A DNA stretch of 9,793 nt from Archangium sp. (GCA_016793525.1 JAEUJT010000038.1:1-9793); one strand, 5' to 3'. Shown: positions 1-8,464, counted from the first letter of the stretch. The notes: generated from the sequence alone by a model not told the origin. Made by a program: numbers and translations.

Positions 1-568
1 CTCCGGCGCAGCAGGCCAGCACGTCGACGCCGCGCGGCGCGAGCTCGCCGTGCAGACCCTCGGCGAGGGTGAGGTTGAACGCCTTGGTCGCACCGTAGGT
101 CGCCAACAGCGGCGTGCCCTGGAAGGCGGTGAGCGACGACATCAGCACGATGCCGCCTCGGCCGCGGTGGGCCATGGCGGTGCCGAGCGTATGGGCAAGC
201 GCGAGCGGCGCGCGGCAATTCACGTCGAGGCTCAGCTGCTGCTCGCGGAGGGGACGCTCGAGAAACGCGCCGTGGGGCACGAAGGCCGCGTTGTGCACAT
301 AGAGGCCGATGTCGCGGCCGTTCACCAGGCGGCCAAGCTCGTCAACCAGCGTCGGTGAGCCGAGATCGATGACCGCCGTCTCGACTTCGATGCCGACGTG
401 TCGGGCCTTCAGCGACGCGGCGAGCTCCGTCAGCACCGCCTGGCGCCGCGCGAGCAAGATGACGTTCAGCCCTCGCGCCACCAACGCTTCAGCCCAGGCG
501 GCCCCGAGCCCTTCAGAGGCACCCGCCACCAGCGCCCACGGCCCATATCGCGTACGAAAATTCACCAC
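1..568 (-). CDS. Short-chain dehydrogenase/reductase, 3' end cut by window edge
   Basis: The first 189 codons of a classical SDR-family NAD(P)-dependent oxidoreductase, a soluble Rossmann-fold enzyme. The nucleotide-binding glycine motif is GASEGLG at residues 16-22. The NAA motif (NNAG equivalent) is at 93-95. The catalytic serine is in the MSS pair at 143-145, and the active-site YGATK places Tyr158 and Lys162. The sequence opening, with a short lead before the Rossmann strand, resembles the COG0300 (DltE/YqjQ-like) branch. The substrate cannot be deduced. The start is one of two tandem GTG codons (568 or 565): an in-frame TAG lies only 7 bases upstream at 575-577, so no longer start is possible. 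The Shine-Dalgarno sequence is poor (GGGCGGG adjoining the start). The gene stands alone, divergent from the small membrane-protein gene, with no visible functional link to the signalling genes. Family is secure; specificity is unknown. Confidence 0.9.
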   Translation of the reverse strand, partial: MVNFRTRYGPWALVAGASEGLGAAWAEALVARGLNVILLARRQAVLTELAASLKARHVGIEVETAVIDLGSPTLVDELGRLVNGRDIGLYVHNAAFVPHGAFLERPLREQQLSLDVNCRAPLALAHTLGTAMAHRGRGGIVLMSSLTAFQGTPLLATYGATKAFNLTLAEGLHGELAPRGVDVLACCAG

Positions 569-730
569 CCCGCCCTACGCCAGCTGCCTCCCGAGCTGAA
601 GTCACATCGGGGGTCTGGCCGCGGGTGATGGGTCGCGCGCTCGTATTCCCGTTCTTATCAATCGACGAACGAACAATGACTCGAGAGACGTGATGTTCAA
701 GCGCATGGTGCACCGATGCGCGAGGCAATC
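569..730. other. Divergent intergenic region
   Basis: About 160 bases separate the leftward SDR gene from the rightward membrane-protein gene. It should hold the promoters for both. I find no convincing -35/-10 pair, no GG-N10-GC element and no strong hairpin. The only local oddity is a short tandem CGAA repeat near 664-673, too short to interpret. Confidence 0.5.
722..725 (+). promoter_or_regulatory. RBS of the small membrane-protein gene
   Basis: GAGG lies five bases before ATG 731. This favours ATG 731 over the in-frame ATG 716, which has no purine-rich site in front of it. Confidence 0.5.
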
Positions 731-1027
731 ATGTTCGGAGGTGGGCTCGGCGGTGCAACCGGTGCGTTCTTGCAGCTGCTGCTGATGCTCAACCTCACGT
801 GGCTCGAGAAAGTGCTCCAGCCGCTGGCGGTCGTCGATTTCGGTCTGCTGCTGTTCGTCTCGGTGTTTCTGCCCAGAAACACCACGCCGGTGCCGCTCGG
901 CATGATGGTGCCGCAGTTTCATTGGCTGGCCCGGCCGCTGGTCTCGGTGCTGTTCGTGATGCTCTGCGCGCTCGTCGGGGCCGGTCTTGCCCTGTTGGTG
1001 CATAGAATGCGGCAATGGGGCACCTGA
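731..1027 (+). CDS. Small hydrophobic membrane protein, unknown function
   Basis: A 98-residue protein I do not recognise. It has hydrophobic stretches at about residues 4-22 (glycine-rich at first), 33-47 and 69-90. It ends in a short basic tail (HRMRQW), so two or three membrane helices are likely. Codon use is strongly GC at third positions, like the neighbouring real genes, and the hydrophobic pattern is unlikely in a chance frame. The start at 731 was chosen for the GAGG site; ATG 716 is the alternative. Its TGA stop lies one base before the GTG of the DUF58 gene, so the two are almost certainly co-transcribed and perhaps translationally coupled. From position alone it could be a membrane partner of the DUF58 protein. 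No conserved catalytic motif is seen. Confidence 0.6.
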   Translation: MFGGGLGGATGAFLQLLLMLNLTWLEKVLQPLAVVDFGLLLFVSVFLPRNTTPVPLGMMVPQFHWLARPLVSVLFVMLCALVGAGLALLVHRMRQWGT

Positions 1028-1028
1028 C

Positions 1029-1883
1029 GTGACGCCTGCCTTCGATGACGCCGAGGTCGAGCGGGCCGCTGCGGGCCTGCAGCTCGCCTTGCCCCGGGTC
1101 CCCCACGCTGGGCGCACCGGAGACATTCGCGCCGCCACCACCGGCACGTCGATGGAGCTCGCCGACTTTCGCGCGTACCACCCGGGCGACGACCTGCGGC
1201 ACGTCGACTGGAATGCGGTGGCCCGCACCGACGAGTGGGTGGTGCGGGTGCGCCATGACGAGGTGTCTCCGCGGGTCGAGGTGTGGCTCGACACCTCCGC
1301 GTCGATGGGCGCCCACGCGGCGAAGGCCCGCTGCGCGCGAATGGCCGCCTGGTGGGCGTGCCTGGTGGCGAAGCACCGCGGGTTGGAGCCGGTGTTGGTG
1401 GCGATGGGGCCTCCGCAGCACCGCGTCTCGGGGGCCGATGTGCACCCGCTCTGCCACCAGCTGGCCCTCGACGGCGTCGCCGCGTTCGAGGTGGCCATCG
1501 GTCAGGTGCCAACCACCGCCCGGTGCGGGCTGCGCGTGGTGGTGAGCGACTTTCTCTCTGAGGCCGCGCCGCGCACGGTGCTGCAGCGGGTGTCGCGCGG
1601 CGCCGCCGGGGTCGCGCTGGTGCAGGTGCTCGACTCGGAGGAGCTCGAGCCGACCCCGGCCGACGGCGCGCGTCTGGTCGACGCGGAGACCTCGGAGGCG
1701 TTGGAGCATCAGCTCTCGCCGTCGCTCATCGCCACCTACCGCCAGCGGCTGTACGCGCACGTCACCGCCTGGCGCACCGCCGCCACCGACGCGGGCGCGC
1801 AGTTCGTTCAGCTCGACGCCGGAGTCCCGTTCTTCGAGCTGACCCGCACCTCGCTGTCGGTGCTCGCCGAGGCGTCGCGCTGA
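1029..1883 (+). CDS. DUF58 domain protein (VWA-like)
   Basis: A 284-residue protein of the DUF58 family, whose members usually work with MoxR-type AAA+ ATPases in complex assembly or envelope functions. The family signature reads GDDLRHVDWNAVART at residues 53-67, preceded by the FRAYHPGD stretch. A von Willebrand A-like fold follows with a MIDAS-type DTSAS at 88-92 and a second acidic strand VVSDF at 171-175. There is no signal peptide or membrane helix, so it is probably cytoplasmic. GTG 1029 was chosen because GGGG at 1017-1020 sits in front of it and the previous stop ends at 1027; ATG 987 would overlap the upstream gene by 41 bases. It is shorter than many DUF58 proteins because the N-terminal membrane segments are absent; the preceding small membrane protein may supply that anchor (inference). 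No MoxR gene is adjacent in this window, which is unusual for the family. Family call secure; role unknown. Confidence 0.85.
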   Translation: MTPAFDDAEVERAAAGLQLALPRVPHAGRTGDIRAATTGTSMELADFRAYHPGDDLRHVDWNAVARTDEWVVRVRHDEVSPRVEVWLDTSASMGAHAAKARCARMAAWWACLVAKHRGLEPVLVAMGPPQHRVSGADVHPLCHQLALDGVAAFEVAIGQVPTTARCGLRVVVSDFLSEAAPRTVLQRVSRGAAGVALVQVLDSEELEPTPADGARLVDAETSEALEHQLSPSLIATYRQRLYAHVTAWRTAATDAGAQFVQLDAGVPFFELTRTSLSVLAEASR

Positions 1884-1945
1884 AACGTCGGCGGCCCACC
1901 TACAGGGTCGAGGGTGACCCCGAGCATCTGGAGCGCACCTGCCGC

Positions 1946-1951
1946 TAGATT
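1946..1951 (+). promoter_or_regulatory. Possible -10 element for the membrane hybrid kinase
   Basis: TAGATT matches four of six bases of TATAAT. It ends seven bases before GTG 1959, the spacing expected for a leaderless transcript. No clear -35 hexamer is visible 17 bases upstream. Tentative. Confidence 0.2.
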
Positions 1952-1958
1952 CCCGACC

Positions 1959-3650
1959 GTGTCGGACTGGCTCGAGCGCATCGTCCAGCGGTTCCTGCCG
2001 CCAGCGCTGACCGGACTGGGCCGCATGCGATGCCGTTTCTTCGTCATCGCCAACCTGGTGGCCTTCGCCTTCGCTGCGGTGTCGTGTGTGGCCTTCGAGC
2101 TGGCGGGAGACTCCGCGCAGGCCGCGGCCAACTTCTTGGTGCTGGTGGGTTCGGGGCTGGCGCTGGTGTGGCTGCGGCGGAGGCAAAAGCTCACCGTGCC
2201 GGTGCACCTCGCGGCATGGGGCGCCATCGGCTCGTGCGGCCTGGCCACACTTTCGACGTCACCGCCCGACATCACCAACGCGTGCATCATCGCCGTGGTG
2301 CCGCTCATGGCGCACCTCTCGCTGGGGCGGCGCGAGGCGTTTCGGTGGCTGATCATCTGCATCGCGGCCGGGGGCATCTTCATCTGGCTGTCGCGCATCG
2401 GCGTCTCGTTTCACCACGGAGACCCAACGCCGTGGATCAGCCCGGTCATCAACATCGCGATGCTCACGGTGGTGCTGTGGGCCTTCGCCGGCGCGTACGA
2501 CTCCGTCTACGAGCGCGCCCTCACCGAGATGGAGCAGGTCGACGCCGCGAAGCGCACGTTCCTCGCCACCGTCAGCCACGAAATTCGTACGCCGATGAAC
2601 GGGGTGCTGGGCCTCACCGAGGCGATGTTGGCCGAGCCGCTCTCCGCGTCGCAGCGGGAGAACCTGCTGCTCATTCACCGCTCGGGGAAGCTGCTCATCT
2701 CGCTCATCAGCGACCTGCTCGACCTCACCAAAGCCGAGGCGCGCAAGCTCACCATCGACATCGAAGACTTCCGCCTCGACCAGCTGCTCGACGACGTGCG
2801 CGGGCTGTTCGAGCCGCTGGCGGCGAAGAAGGGCGTGGCGCTGAGCGTCGAGCGCGACGCGGCCATCGCCGAGGTGGTGCGGGGCGACGCGCTGCGCCTC
2901 GGCCAGGTGCTGAACAATCTGGTGAACAACGCGGTGAAGTTCACCCCCTCCGGCGAGGTGCGGGTGGTGGTGCGCGCTACGAGCCCGACGCGCGTTCGCT
3001 TCGCGGTGCGCGACACCGGCATCGGCATCGAGGCCTCCGTCGTCCCGCGTCTCTTCTCCCCCTTCGAGCAAGGCGACGGCACGACCACCCGCCGCTTCGG
3101 CGGCACCGGGTTGGGCCTCTCGTTGGCCCAGCAGCTCGTGACGCTCATGGGCAGCCACATCGAGGTGGAATCGGAGCCGGGAATCGGCACGGTGTTCGCC
3201 TTCGAGCTCACGTTGGAGCCCGGCGTGGCGCCGCCGCATATCATCGCCCCGCCAGCGGGCGTCGTCGCCACCGACGCGACGCGTAAGGTGTTGGTGGTCG
3301 ACGACAACCCCATCAACCTGGTGGTGGCGACGCAGCTCGTGAAACACGCCGGTTTCACAGCGAGGCAGGCGACGTCAGGCGCAGCCGCGCTGGCAGCCCT
3401 GTCTGAGGAGCGCTTCGACGTGGTGCTGATGGACTGCCACATGCCCGACATGGACGGGTTTCAGACGACCGAGCGGATTCGCGCGCTGACGACGCCGTAC
3501 GCGACCGTACCGGTGGTCGCGCTCACCGCGTCGGTGCTGCCCGAGGAGCACGCGGCCTGCCGCCGCGCGGGGATGAACGACGTGCTGGTGAAGCCGGTGT
3601 CGCTCGAGACGCTGTCGCAGATGCTCCGCCGGTACATGCCGTCGCGCTGA
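1959..3650 (+). CDS. Membrane hybrid histidine kinase (6 TM, HisKA-HATPase-REC)
   Basis: A 563-residue inner-membrane sensor kinase with a fused receiver. Six hydrophobic helices lie at about 26-48, 54-73, 81-98, 104-121, 127-145 and 160-180, with no large periplasmic domain, so the sensed signal is probably in or at the membrane. The DHp helix carries SHEIRTP with phospho-acceptor His207. The ATPase domain has an N box at about 319-329, G1 box DTGIGI at 352-357 and G2 box GGTGLGL at 381-387. The C-terminal receiver has the DD pair at 448-449, phospho-acceptor Asp492 in LMDCHMPDMDG and Lys545 in LVKP. All catalytic residues look intact. GTG 1959 was chosen because the 15 codons before it, back to GTG 1914, include the rare AGA and poorer third-position GC; the SDWLERIVQRFLPP opening looks like a true N-terminus. 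No Shine-Dalgarno precedes 1959. It follows the DUF58 gene by 75 bases and precedes a lone receiver by 71, its likely partner. No HPt domain is present. Confidence 0.92.
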   Translation: MSDWLERIVQRFLPPALTGLGRMRCRFFVIANLVAFAFAAVSCVAFELAGDSAQAAANFLVLVGSGLALVWLRRRQKLTVPVHLAAWGAIGSCGLATLSTSPPDITNACIIAVVPLMAHLSLGRREAFRWLIICIAAGGIFIWLSRIGVSFHHGDPTPWISPVINIAMLTVVLWAFAGAYDSVYERALTEMEQVDAAKRTFLATVSHEIRTPMNGVLGLTEAMLAEPLSASQRENLLLIHRSGKLLISLISDLLDLTKAEARKLTIDIEDFRLDQLLDDVRGLFEPLAAKKGVALSVERDAAIAEVVRGDALRLGQVLNNLVNNAVKFTPSGEVRVVVRATSPTRVRFAVRDTGIGIEASVVPRLFSPFEQGDGTTTRRFGGTGLGLSLAQQLVTLMGSHIEVESEPGIGTVFAFELTLEPGVAPPHIIAPPAGVVATDATRKVLVVDDNPINLVVATQLVKHAGFTARQATSGAAALAALSEERFDVVLMDCHMPDMDGFQTTERIRALTTPYATVPVVALTASVLPEEHAACRRAGMNDVLVKPVSLETLSQMLRRYMPSR

Positions 3651-3678
3651 CACCCACGTGTCGGTGCAGGTGCGCACC
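3649..3678. repeat. Hairpin and palindrome after the hybrid kinase
   Basis: GACAC/GTGTC (3649-3653 and 3658-3662) forms a five-pair stem with a four-base loop that includes the last bases of the kinase stop codon. It is followed by the perfect ten-base palindrome GGTGCGCACC at 3669-3678. There is no T-run, so this is not an intrinsic terminator. It could be an operator for the receiver gene at 3722, or chance in GC-rich DNA. Confidence 0.3.
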
Positions 3679-3721
3679 CCAGGGCGTGATCCAAAGTCAG
3701 GTCTCGTTGCACTCACTGGGT

Positions 3722-4105
3722 ATGCACCCTCTGCACGTCTTGGTGGTCGACGACGACGAGTTCATTCGCCGGTGGCTCCGCCGCCTCTTCGCCGACGTGG
3801 CCTTCGTGTACCTGGCGGCCGACGCGAGCGAGGCCCGCACCGCGCTGAAGGAGTTCCACTTCGACGCGGTGCTCAGCGACTTCGCGATGCCGGGTGAAGA
3901 TGGGCTGTCGCTGCTCCGGCACGTGGCCGCGGTGGCCCCAGAGAGCCGCCGGGTGCTGTTCAGCGCCGACGTGCCCGCCGGAGCCTCCGACGCGGTCGCG
4001 CTGGGTCAGGTGTCGGCCGTGCTCGAGAAGCCAGCCCGCGGAGAGCGCGTGCGCGCCGCGGTGGTGGATCCGCTCCTGGCGCTCGGGGCGGCGGCCAACG
4101 GCTGA
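3722..4105 (+). CDS. Stand-alone response regulator receiver protein
   Basis: A 127-residue CheY-like single-domain receiver, cytoplasmic, with no output domain. The acidic pocket DDD is at 10-12, the phospho-acceptor Asp53 is in LSDFAMPGEDG, the Thr/Ser switch position is Ser81, and the conserved lysine is Lys103 in LEKP. The spacing from the acidic pair to Asp53 is standard. The sequence after Lys103 (residues 104-127) is short and alanine-rich. ATG 3722 was chosen because the receiver fold begins immediately after it (HVLVVDDD). GTG 3686 is in frame but would only add a poorly coding 12-residue lead. Neither has a strong Shine-Dalgarno. It lies 71 bases after the membrane hybrid kinase and is the natural recipient of its phosphate, either as a phosphate sink or as a diffusible output acting by protein contact (inference). 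The gene converges on the sigma-54 activator gene with 64 bases between the stops. Confidence 0.88.
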   Translation: MHPLHVLVVDDDEFIRRWLRRLFADVAFVYLAADASEARTALKEFHFDAVLSDFAMPGEDGLSLLRHVAAVAPESRRVLFSADVPAGASDAVALGQVSAVLEKPARGERVRAAVVDPLLALGAAANG

Positions 4106-4169
4106 CCACCCTACCGGCGTCGACGTGTGAACCGAACACATCGCGAAACACGCCCAGCGGGCACGCGCG

Positions 4170-6017
<1,848 letters not shown>

Positions 6018-6093
6018 GGCTGCGAATGTTGTCGCCACTTTCGCCCAGCACAAGGGCCGAGCTTCGATTTCAGTGCAGCTGTAAGCTCGTGTG

Positions 6094-6133
6094 GGCGCGC
6101 GCCGTGATTTTTCCGCAGTATTTGCGCGCGCCG
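6094..6133. repeat. Palindrome and direct repeat, possible activator site
   Basis: GGCGCGCGCC at 6094-6103 is a perfect ten-base palindrome. The ten-mer GCGCGCGCCG occurs at 6095-6104 and again at 6124-6133, 29 bases apart (close to three helical turns), around an AT-rich centre. Relative to the start predicted from the element at 6159-6174, the copies lie at about -90 and -61, near where enhancer sites of sigma-54 activators are often found. The low complexity of the motif makes chance a real alternative. Confidence 0.3.
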
Positions 6134-6158
6134 CGAAGCGAGTCCCCGGGGGCGCACA

Positions 6159-6174
6159 TGGCCTCCTTCGTGCA
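6159..6174 (+). promoter_or_regulatory. Candidate sigma-54 (-24/-12) promoter of the twin-module kinase
   Basis: TGGCCTC-CTTC-GTGCA matches TGGCACG-N4-TTGCW at 8 of 12 defined positions. It has the near-invariant GG (6160-6161) and GC (6172-6173) at exactly ten-base spacing. Transcription would start near 6185, giving a leader of about 22 bases that contains the GGAG site. A divergent sigma-54 activator gene lies next to it. Confidence 0.4.
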
Positions 6175-6197
6175 GACCTTGTGCGCATGAGGAACAC

Positions 6198-6201
6198 GGA
6201 G
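6198..6201 (+). promoter_or_regulatory. RBS fixing GTG 6207
   Basis: GGAG lies five bases before GTG 6207, a good Shine-Dalgarno. It supports this non-ATG start for the kinase. Confidence 0.65.
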
Positions 6202-6206
6202 TCGAC

Positions 6207-8336
6207 GTGACGGTGAAGAGGGGAAATCTCGCGGAGCACCTGGTCGAGCTGACGCACCTGCCGGCGTTGCGCGCGGCGGTGCTGAACGAGTCGCGCGCGG
6301 CGTTGACGTCGCTCATCGAGTCGCTCGCCAGCCTCGACGGCACGGTGCGCGAGCAGTTCTTCGAAGCCACCGCCGAGCTCGAGCCGGCGCTGGCGAAGCT
6401 GGTGGCCGACGCGGCCGACGAGGTGCTCCCCGGCCGCGCCCTGCGAGATCTCCGCACGGTGCTGCGTCGCCTGCGCTGCGTGCTGCACAACCTCACCGCC
6501 TTCGAGAGCGATGGCTCGCTGACCGCCGAGCAGCTGCACGTGCGCTACGCACAGGTCGACCTCGCGGCCGAGGTGCGGCGCTGCTTCGCGGCCTTCAGGC
6601 CGTTGGCGGCGCGGCGCGGCGTGGCCTGTACACTCGAGGCGGCGGGCCCGCTGGTGGTGACCGTCGACGCGGCGAAGTTCGAAACGGTGCTCCTCAACCT
6701 GCTGTTCAACGCCTTCAAGTACACGCCGGAGCGCGGGCACGTCACCTGCTCGCTCGAGCGCGACGACGAGGCCGACGAGGTGGTGCTCACCATCTCCGAC
6801 AGCGGGCCGGGCATCTCGCCCGCGCAGACAGAGAAGCTCTTCAGCCACCAGCGGCAGAGCGACCGCAGCGTCTTCTTGAGCGCCAACGGCGTGCGCTTCA
6901 GCCTGGGCACGTCGCGCGATCTGGTCTCGCTCCAGGGCGGCGTGCTGCGGCTGGTGCCCCACCCGTCGGCCGGCGCGCTCTTCCGCGTGCGGCTGCCGGC
7001 CCACCCGCCCCAGAGCGTCGCGGTGCTCGACCCCGAGCCGCTGCCGGGCGCGCTCGCGCTGCACGTCGCCGAGGTGGCCACCTCCGAGCTCGCGGTCGAG
7101 GCCGCGCTCCCGCAGCGCCCGGTCACGGCGTCAAACCGCCCGCTCGTGCTGGTGGTGGGCAGCAACCGCTCGATTCAGCGCATCTTGGTCGAGTCGTTCT
7201 CCGATGCGTTTCAGGCGGTGTCGGCCCTCGATGAACCTGCGGGCCTCGAGCGCGCGCTGCAAACCACCCCCGACGTCATCGTCATCGATCTCCAGCTGCC
7301 GGCGCTCGACGGGCGCGAGCTCATTGCCGGCCTCAAGCGCCAGCCGCGCCTGGTCGACGTGCCGCTGATGGTGCTCACCGACGACGAGCGGCCCGAGCAC
7401 ATCATTCAGCTGCTGCAAGACGGCGTGCTCGACGTGGTGCGAAAGCCGTTTCTGCTCCCGGAGCTGCGCGCGCGGGCCAACAACCTCATCTCCACCAAGC
7501 GCGCGCGCGATGTGCTCAACGCCACCGTGGGCCACCACGAAGGCGACATGCTCAAGCTCGCCACCGACGTGACCAAGCACCAGCAGCACCTGCAGCAGAC
7601 GCTCAACGAGCTCGAGCAGGCGCGGCGAGCGCTCGACGCGGCCAACCGGGTGAAGAGCAATTTTCTCCGCGTGATGTCACACGAGCTGAAGACGCCCATC
7701 ACCGCGATGCAGCTGCACGTGCGGCTGCTCGAGCGCGACCCGCAGGCGAAGTTGTCACCGAAGGCGGCCGACGGGCTTCAGCGCATCTTCCGCTCATCGC
7801 GGCGGCTCAACCACCTGGTCGACACCGCGCTGCACTGGGCGCGCGTGGAGAGCGGCCGGCTGCGGCTGGAGCTCGAGCCCTTCAATCTGGGCGACGTGGT
7901 GACCGCGGTCACCACCGAGCTCGGCAGCTACGCGCAGCAGAAGGGCCTCGAGCTGGCGGTCACCGTCGAGCAACCGTCGCCGCCGATGCTGACCAGCGAC
8001 CGCAAGCTCGCGCAGCTGGTGCTGTACAACATCGTCGAGCGCGCGGTGCAGCTCACGGAAGAGGGCGTCGTGCGCATCACCCTCCGCCACCGCGACGGCG
8101 CGCACCACGTCTCTGTACGTGATGGTGCGACACAGCTCGACGCGCGCGATGAGAATGAGCTGTTTGATCCACTCCCGCTCGGCGACCTGCACGAACGCAG
8201 CGGCGGAGGCTCCGGCCTCGGGCTGCACGTGGTGCGCGACCTGGCCCGCGCCATGGGCGGCGACGTCGAGCTCGGCCCCACCGAGGCCACCGGGAACACC
8301 TTCACCCTGCGCCTGACGGATCAGAAGAACGGCTGA
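6207..8336 (+). CDS. Soluble twin-module histidine kinase: pseudo-DHp/HATPase, REC, HisKA/HATPase
   Basis: A 709-residue cytoplasmic protein without membrane helices. Residues 20-130 look like a DHp hairpin in which the H-box aligns as NESRAAL (27-33), with Asn27 in place of His. The first ATPase domain (about 150-265) has an intact N box with Asn168 and G1 DSGPG at 198-202, but its G2 lid reads SANGVRFSLG and lacks the GxGLGL motif. The receiver (312-428) keeps phospho-acceptor Asp361 and Lys413, but its acidic pair is Gly318-Ser319. A coiled-coil-like helix (about 450-482) leads to a good DHp with SHELKTP and His492. The second ATPase domain has a G2 box GGGSGLGL (666-672), but Arg612 replaces the invariant N-box Asn and the G1 box is lost (DGATQ, 639-643). 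Each ATPase module therefore lacks what the other keeps. GTG 6207 is set by the GGAG site. It may pass phosphate to the receiver encoded next, or to the divergent activator. Confidence 0.9.
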   Translation: MTVKRGNLAEHLVELTHLPALRAAVLNESRAALTSLIESLASLDGTVREQFFEATAELEPALAKLVADAADEVLPGRALRDLRTVLRRLRCVLHNLTAFESDGSLTAEQLHVRYAQVDLAAEVRRCFAAFRPLAARRGVACTLEAAGPLVVTVDAAKFETVLLNLLFNAFKYTPERGHVTCSLERDDEADEVVLTISDSGPGISPAQTEKLFSHQRQSDRSVFLSANGVRFSLGTSRDLVSLQGGVLRLVPHPSAGALFRVRLPAHPPQSVAVLDPEPLPGALALHVAEVATSELAVEAALPQRPVTASNRPLVLVVGSNRSIQRILVESFSDAFQAVSALDEPAGLERALQTTPDVIVIDLQLPALDGRELIAGLKRQPRLVDVPLMVLTDDERPEHIIQLLQDGVLDVVRKPFLLPELRARANNLISTKRARDVLNATVGHHEGDMLKLATDVTKHQQHLQQTLNELEQARRALDAANRVKSNFLRVMSHELKTPITAMQLHVRLLERDPQAKLSPKAADGLQRIFRSSRRLNHLVDTALHWARVESGRLRLELEPFNLGDVVTAVTTELGSYAQQKGLELAVTVEQPSPPMLTSDRKLAQLVLYNIVERAVQLTEEGVVRITLRHRDGAHHVSVRDGATQLDARDENELFDPLPLGDLHERSGGGSGLGLHVVRDLARAMGGDVELGPTEATGNTFTLRLTDQKNG

Positions 8337-8370
8337 TCTCTGCAGTTCTTGCAGTTTGGACCCTTTTCCA

Positions 8371-8383
8371 CGCGGAAACCGCG
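8371..8383. repeat. Perfect inverted repeat, possible enhancer site
   Basis: CGCGG-AAA-CCGCG, a 13-base perfect inverted repeat centred about 98 bases upstream of the start predicted from the element at 8449-8464. It has no T-run on either side, so it is unlikely to be a terminator for the kinase. The heptamer GCGGAAA in it also occurs, on the minus strand, at 6110-6116 in the divergent region, possibly by chance. Confidence 0.35.
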
Positions 8384-8448
8384 CAAGACGCGACGCGGCC
8401 TGATTCAGCGAGCTCAACGAGTCACGTGTGTTGGCCGTCGCCAGCAGG

Positions 8449-8464
8449 TGGCGCGCTCGTTGCT
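8449..8464 (+). promoter_or_regulatory. Near-consensus sigma-54 (-24/-12) promoter
   Basis: TGGCGCG-CTCG-TTGCT matches TGGCACG-N4-TTGCW at 11 of 12 defined positions (A to G in the -24 block). It has GG at 8450-8451, GC at 8462-8463 and the required ten-base spacing. Transcription would begin near 8475, only about six bases before ATG 8481. It is intergenic and faces the small receiver and poly-HAMP kinase genes. Confidence 0.68.

Larger units (their letters stand above)
6018..6206. other. Divergent regulatory region between activator and kinase
   Basis: A 189-base region with a locally AT-richer core (6105-6123) between two GC-rich blocks. It holds a GG-N10-GC element facing the kinase, a palindrome and a direct repeat, which are listed separately. 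It should carry the promoters of both divergent genes. No clear promoter for the activator itself was found. Confidence 0.55.

Noticed and set aside
1929..1943. TGGAGCG...TGCC before the membrane hybrid kinase as a sigma-54 promoter
   Set aside because: GG to GC spacing is nine bases and the -12 block is poor.
795..2207. A 470-codon open frame on the - strand across the DUF58 gene and kinase start
   Set aside because: Low-complexity Arg/Gly/His composition, no motifs, and it overlaps a clear DUF58 protein on the other strand.
2259..3347. A 362-codon open frame on the - strand within the membrane hybrid kinase
   Set aside because: Antisense to intact HisKA, ATPase and receiver motifs; its composition is typical of a shadow frame.
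3697..3711. TTGCA before the lone receiver at 3722 as a -12 element
   Set aside because: No GG is present at the required distance upstream.
4106..4169. Bidirectional terminator between the convergent receiver and activator genes
   Set aside because: Only a four-pair stem (TGTG/CACA around 4126-4142) without a T-run is visible, so there is no convincing intrinsic terminator.
6018..7064. Upstream extension of the activator frame to an ATG near 7064
   Set aside because: The extra residues are low-complexity and antisense to the twin-module kinase. They are simply an open frame without stops in GC-rich DNA.
8371..8383. The CGCGG/CCGCG hairpin as terminator of the twin-module kinase gene
   Set aside because: Short stem with a three-base loop and no T-run on either strand; kept only as a possible binding site.
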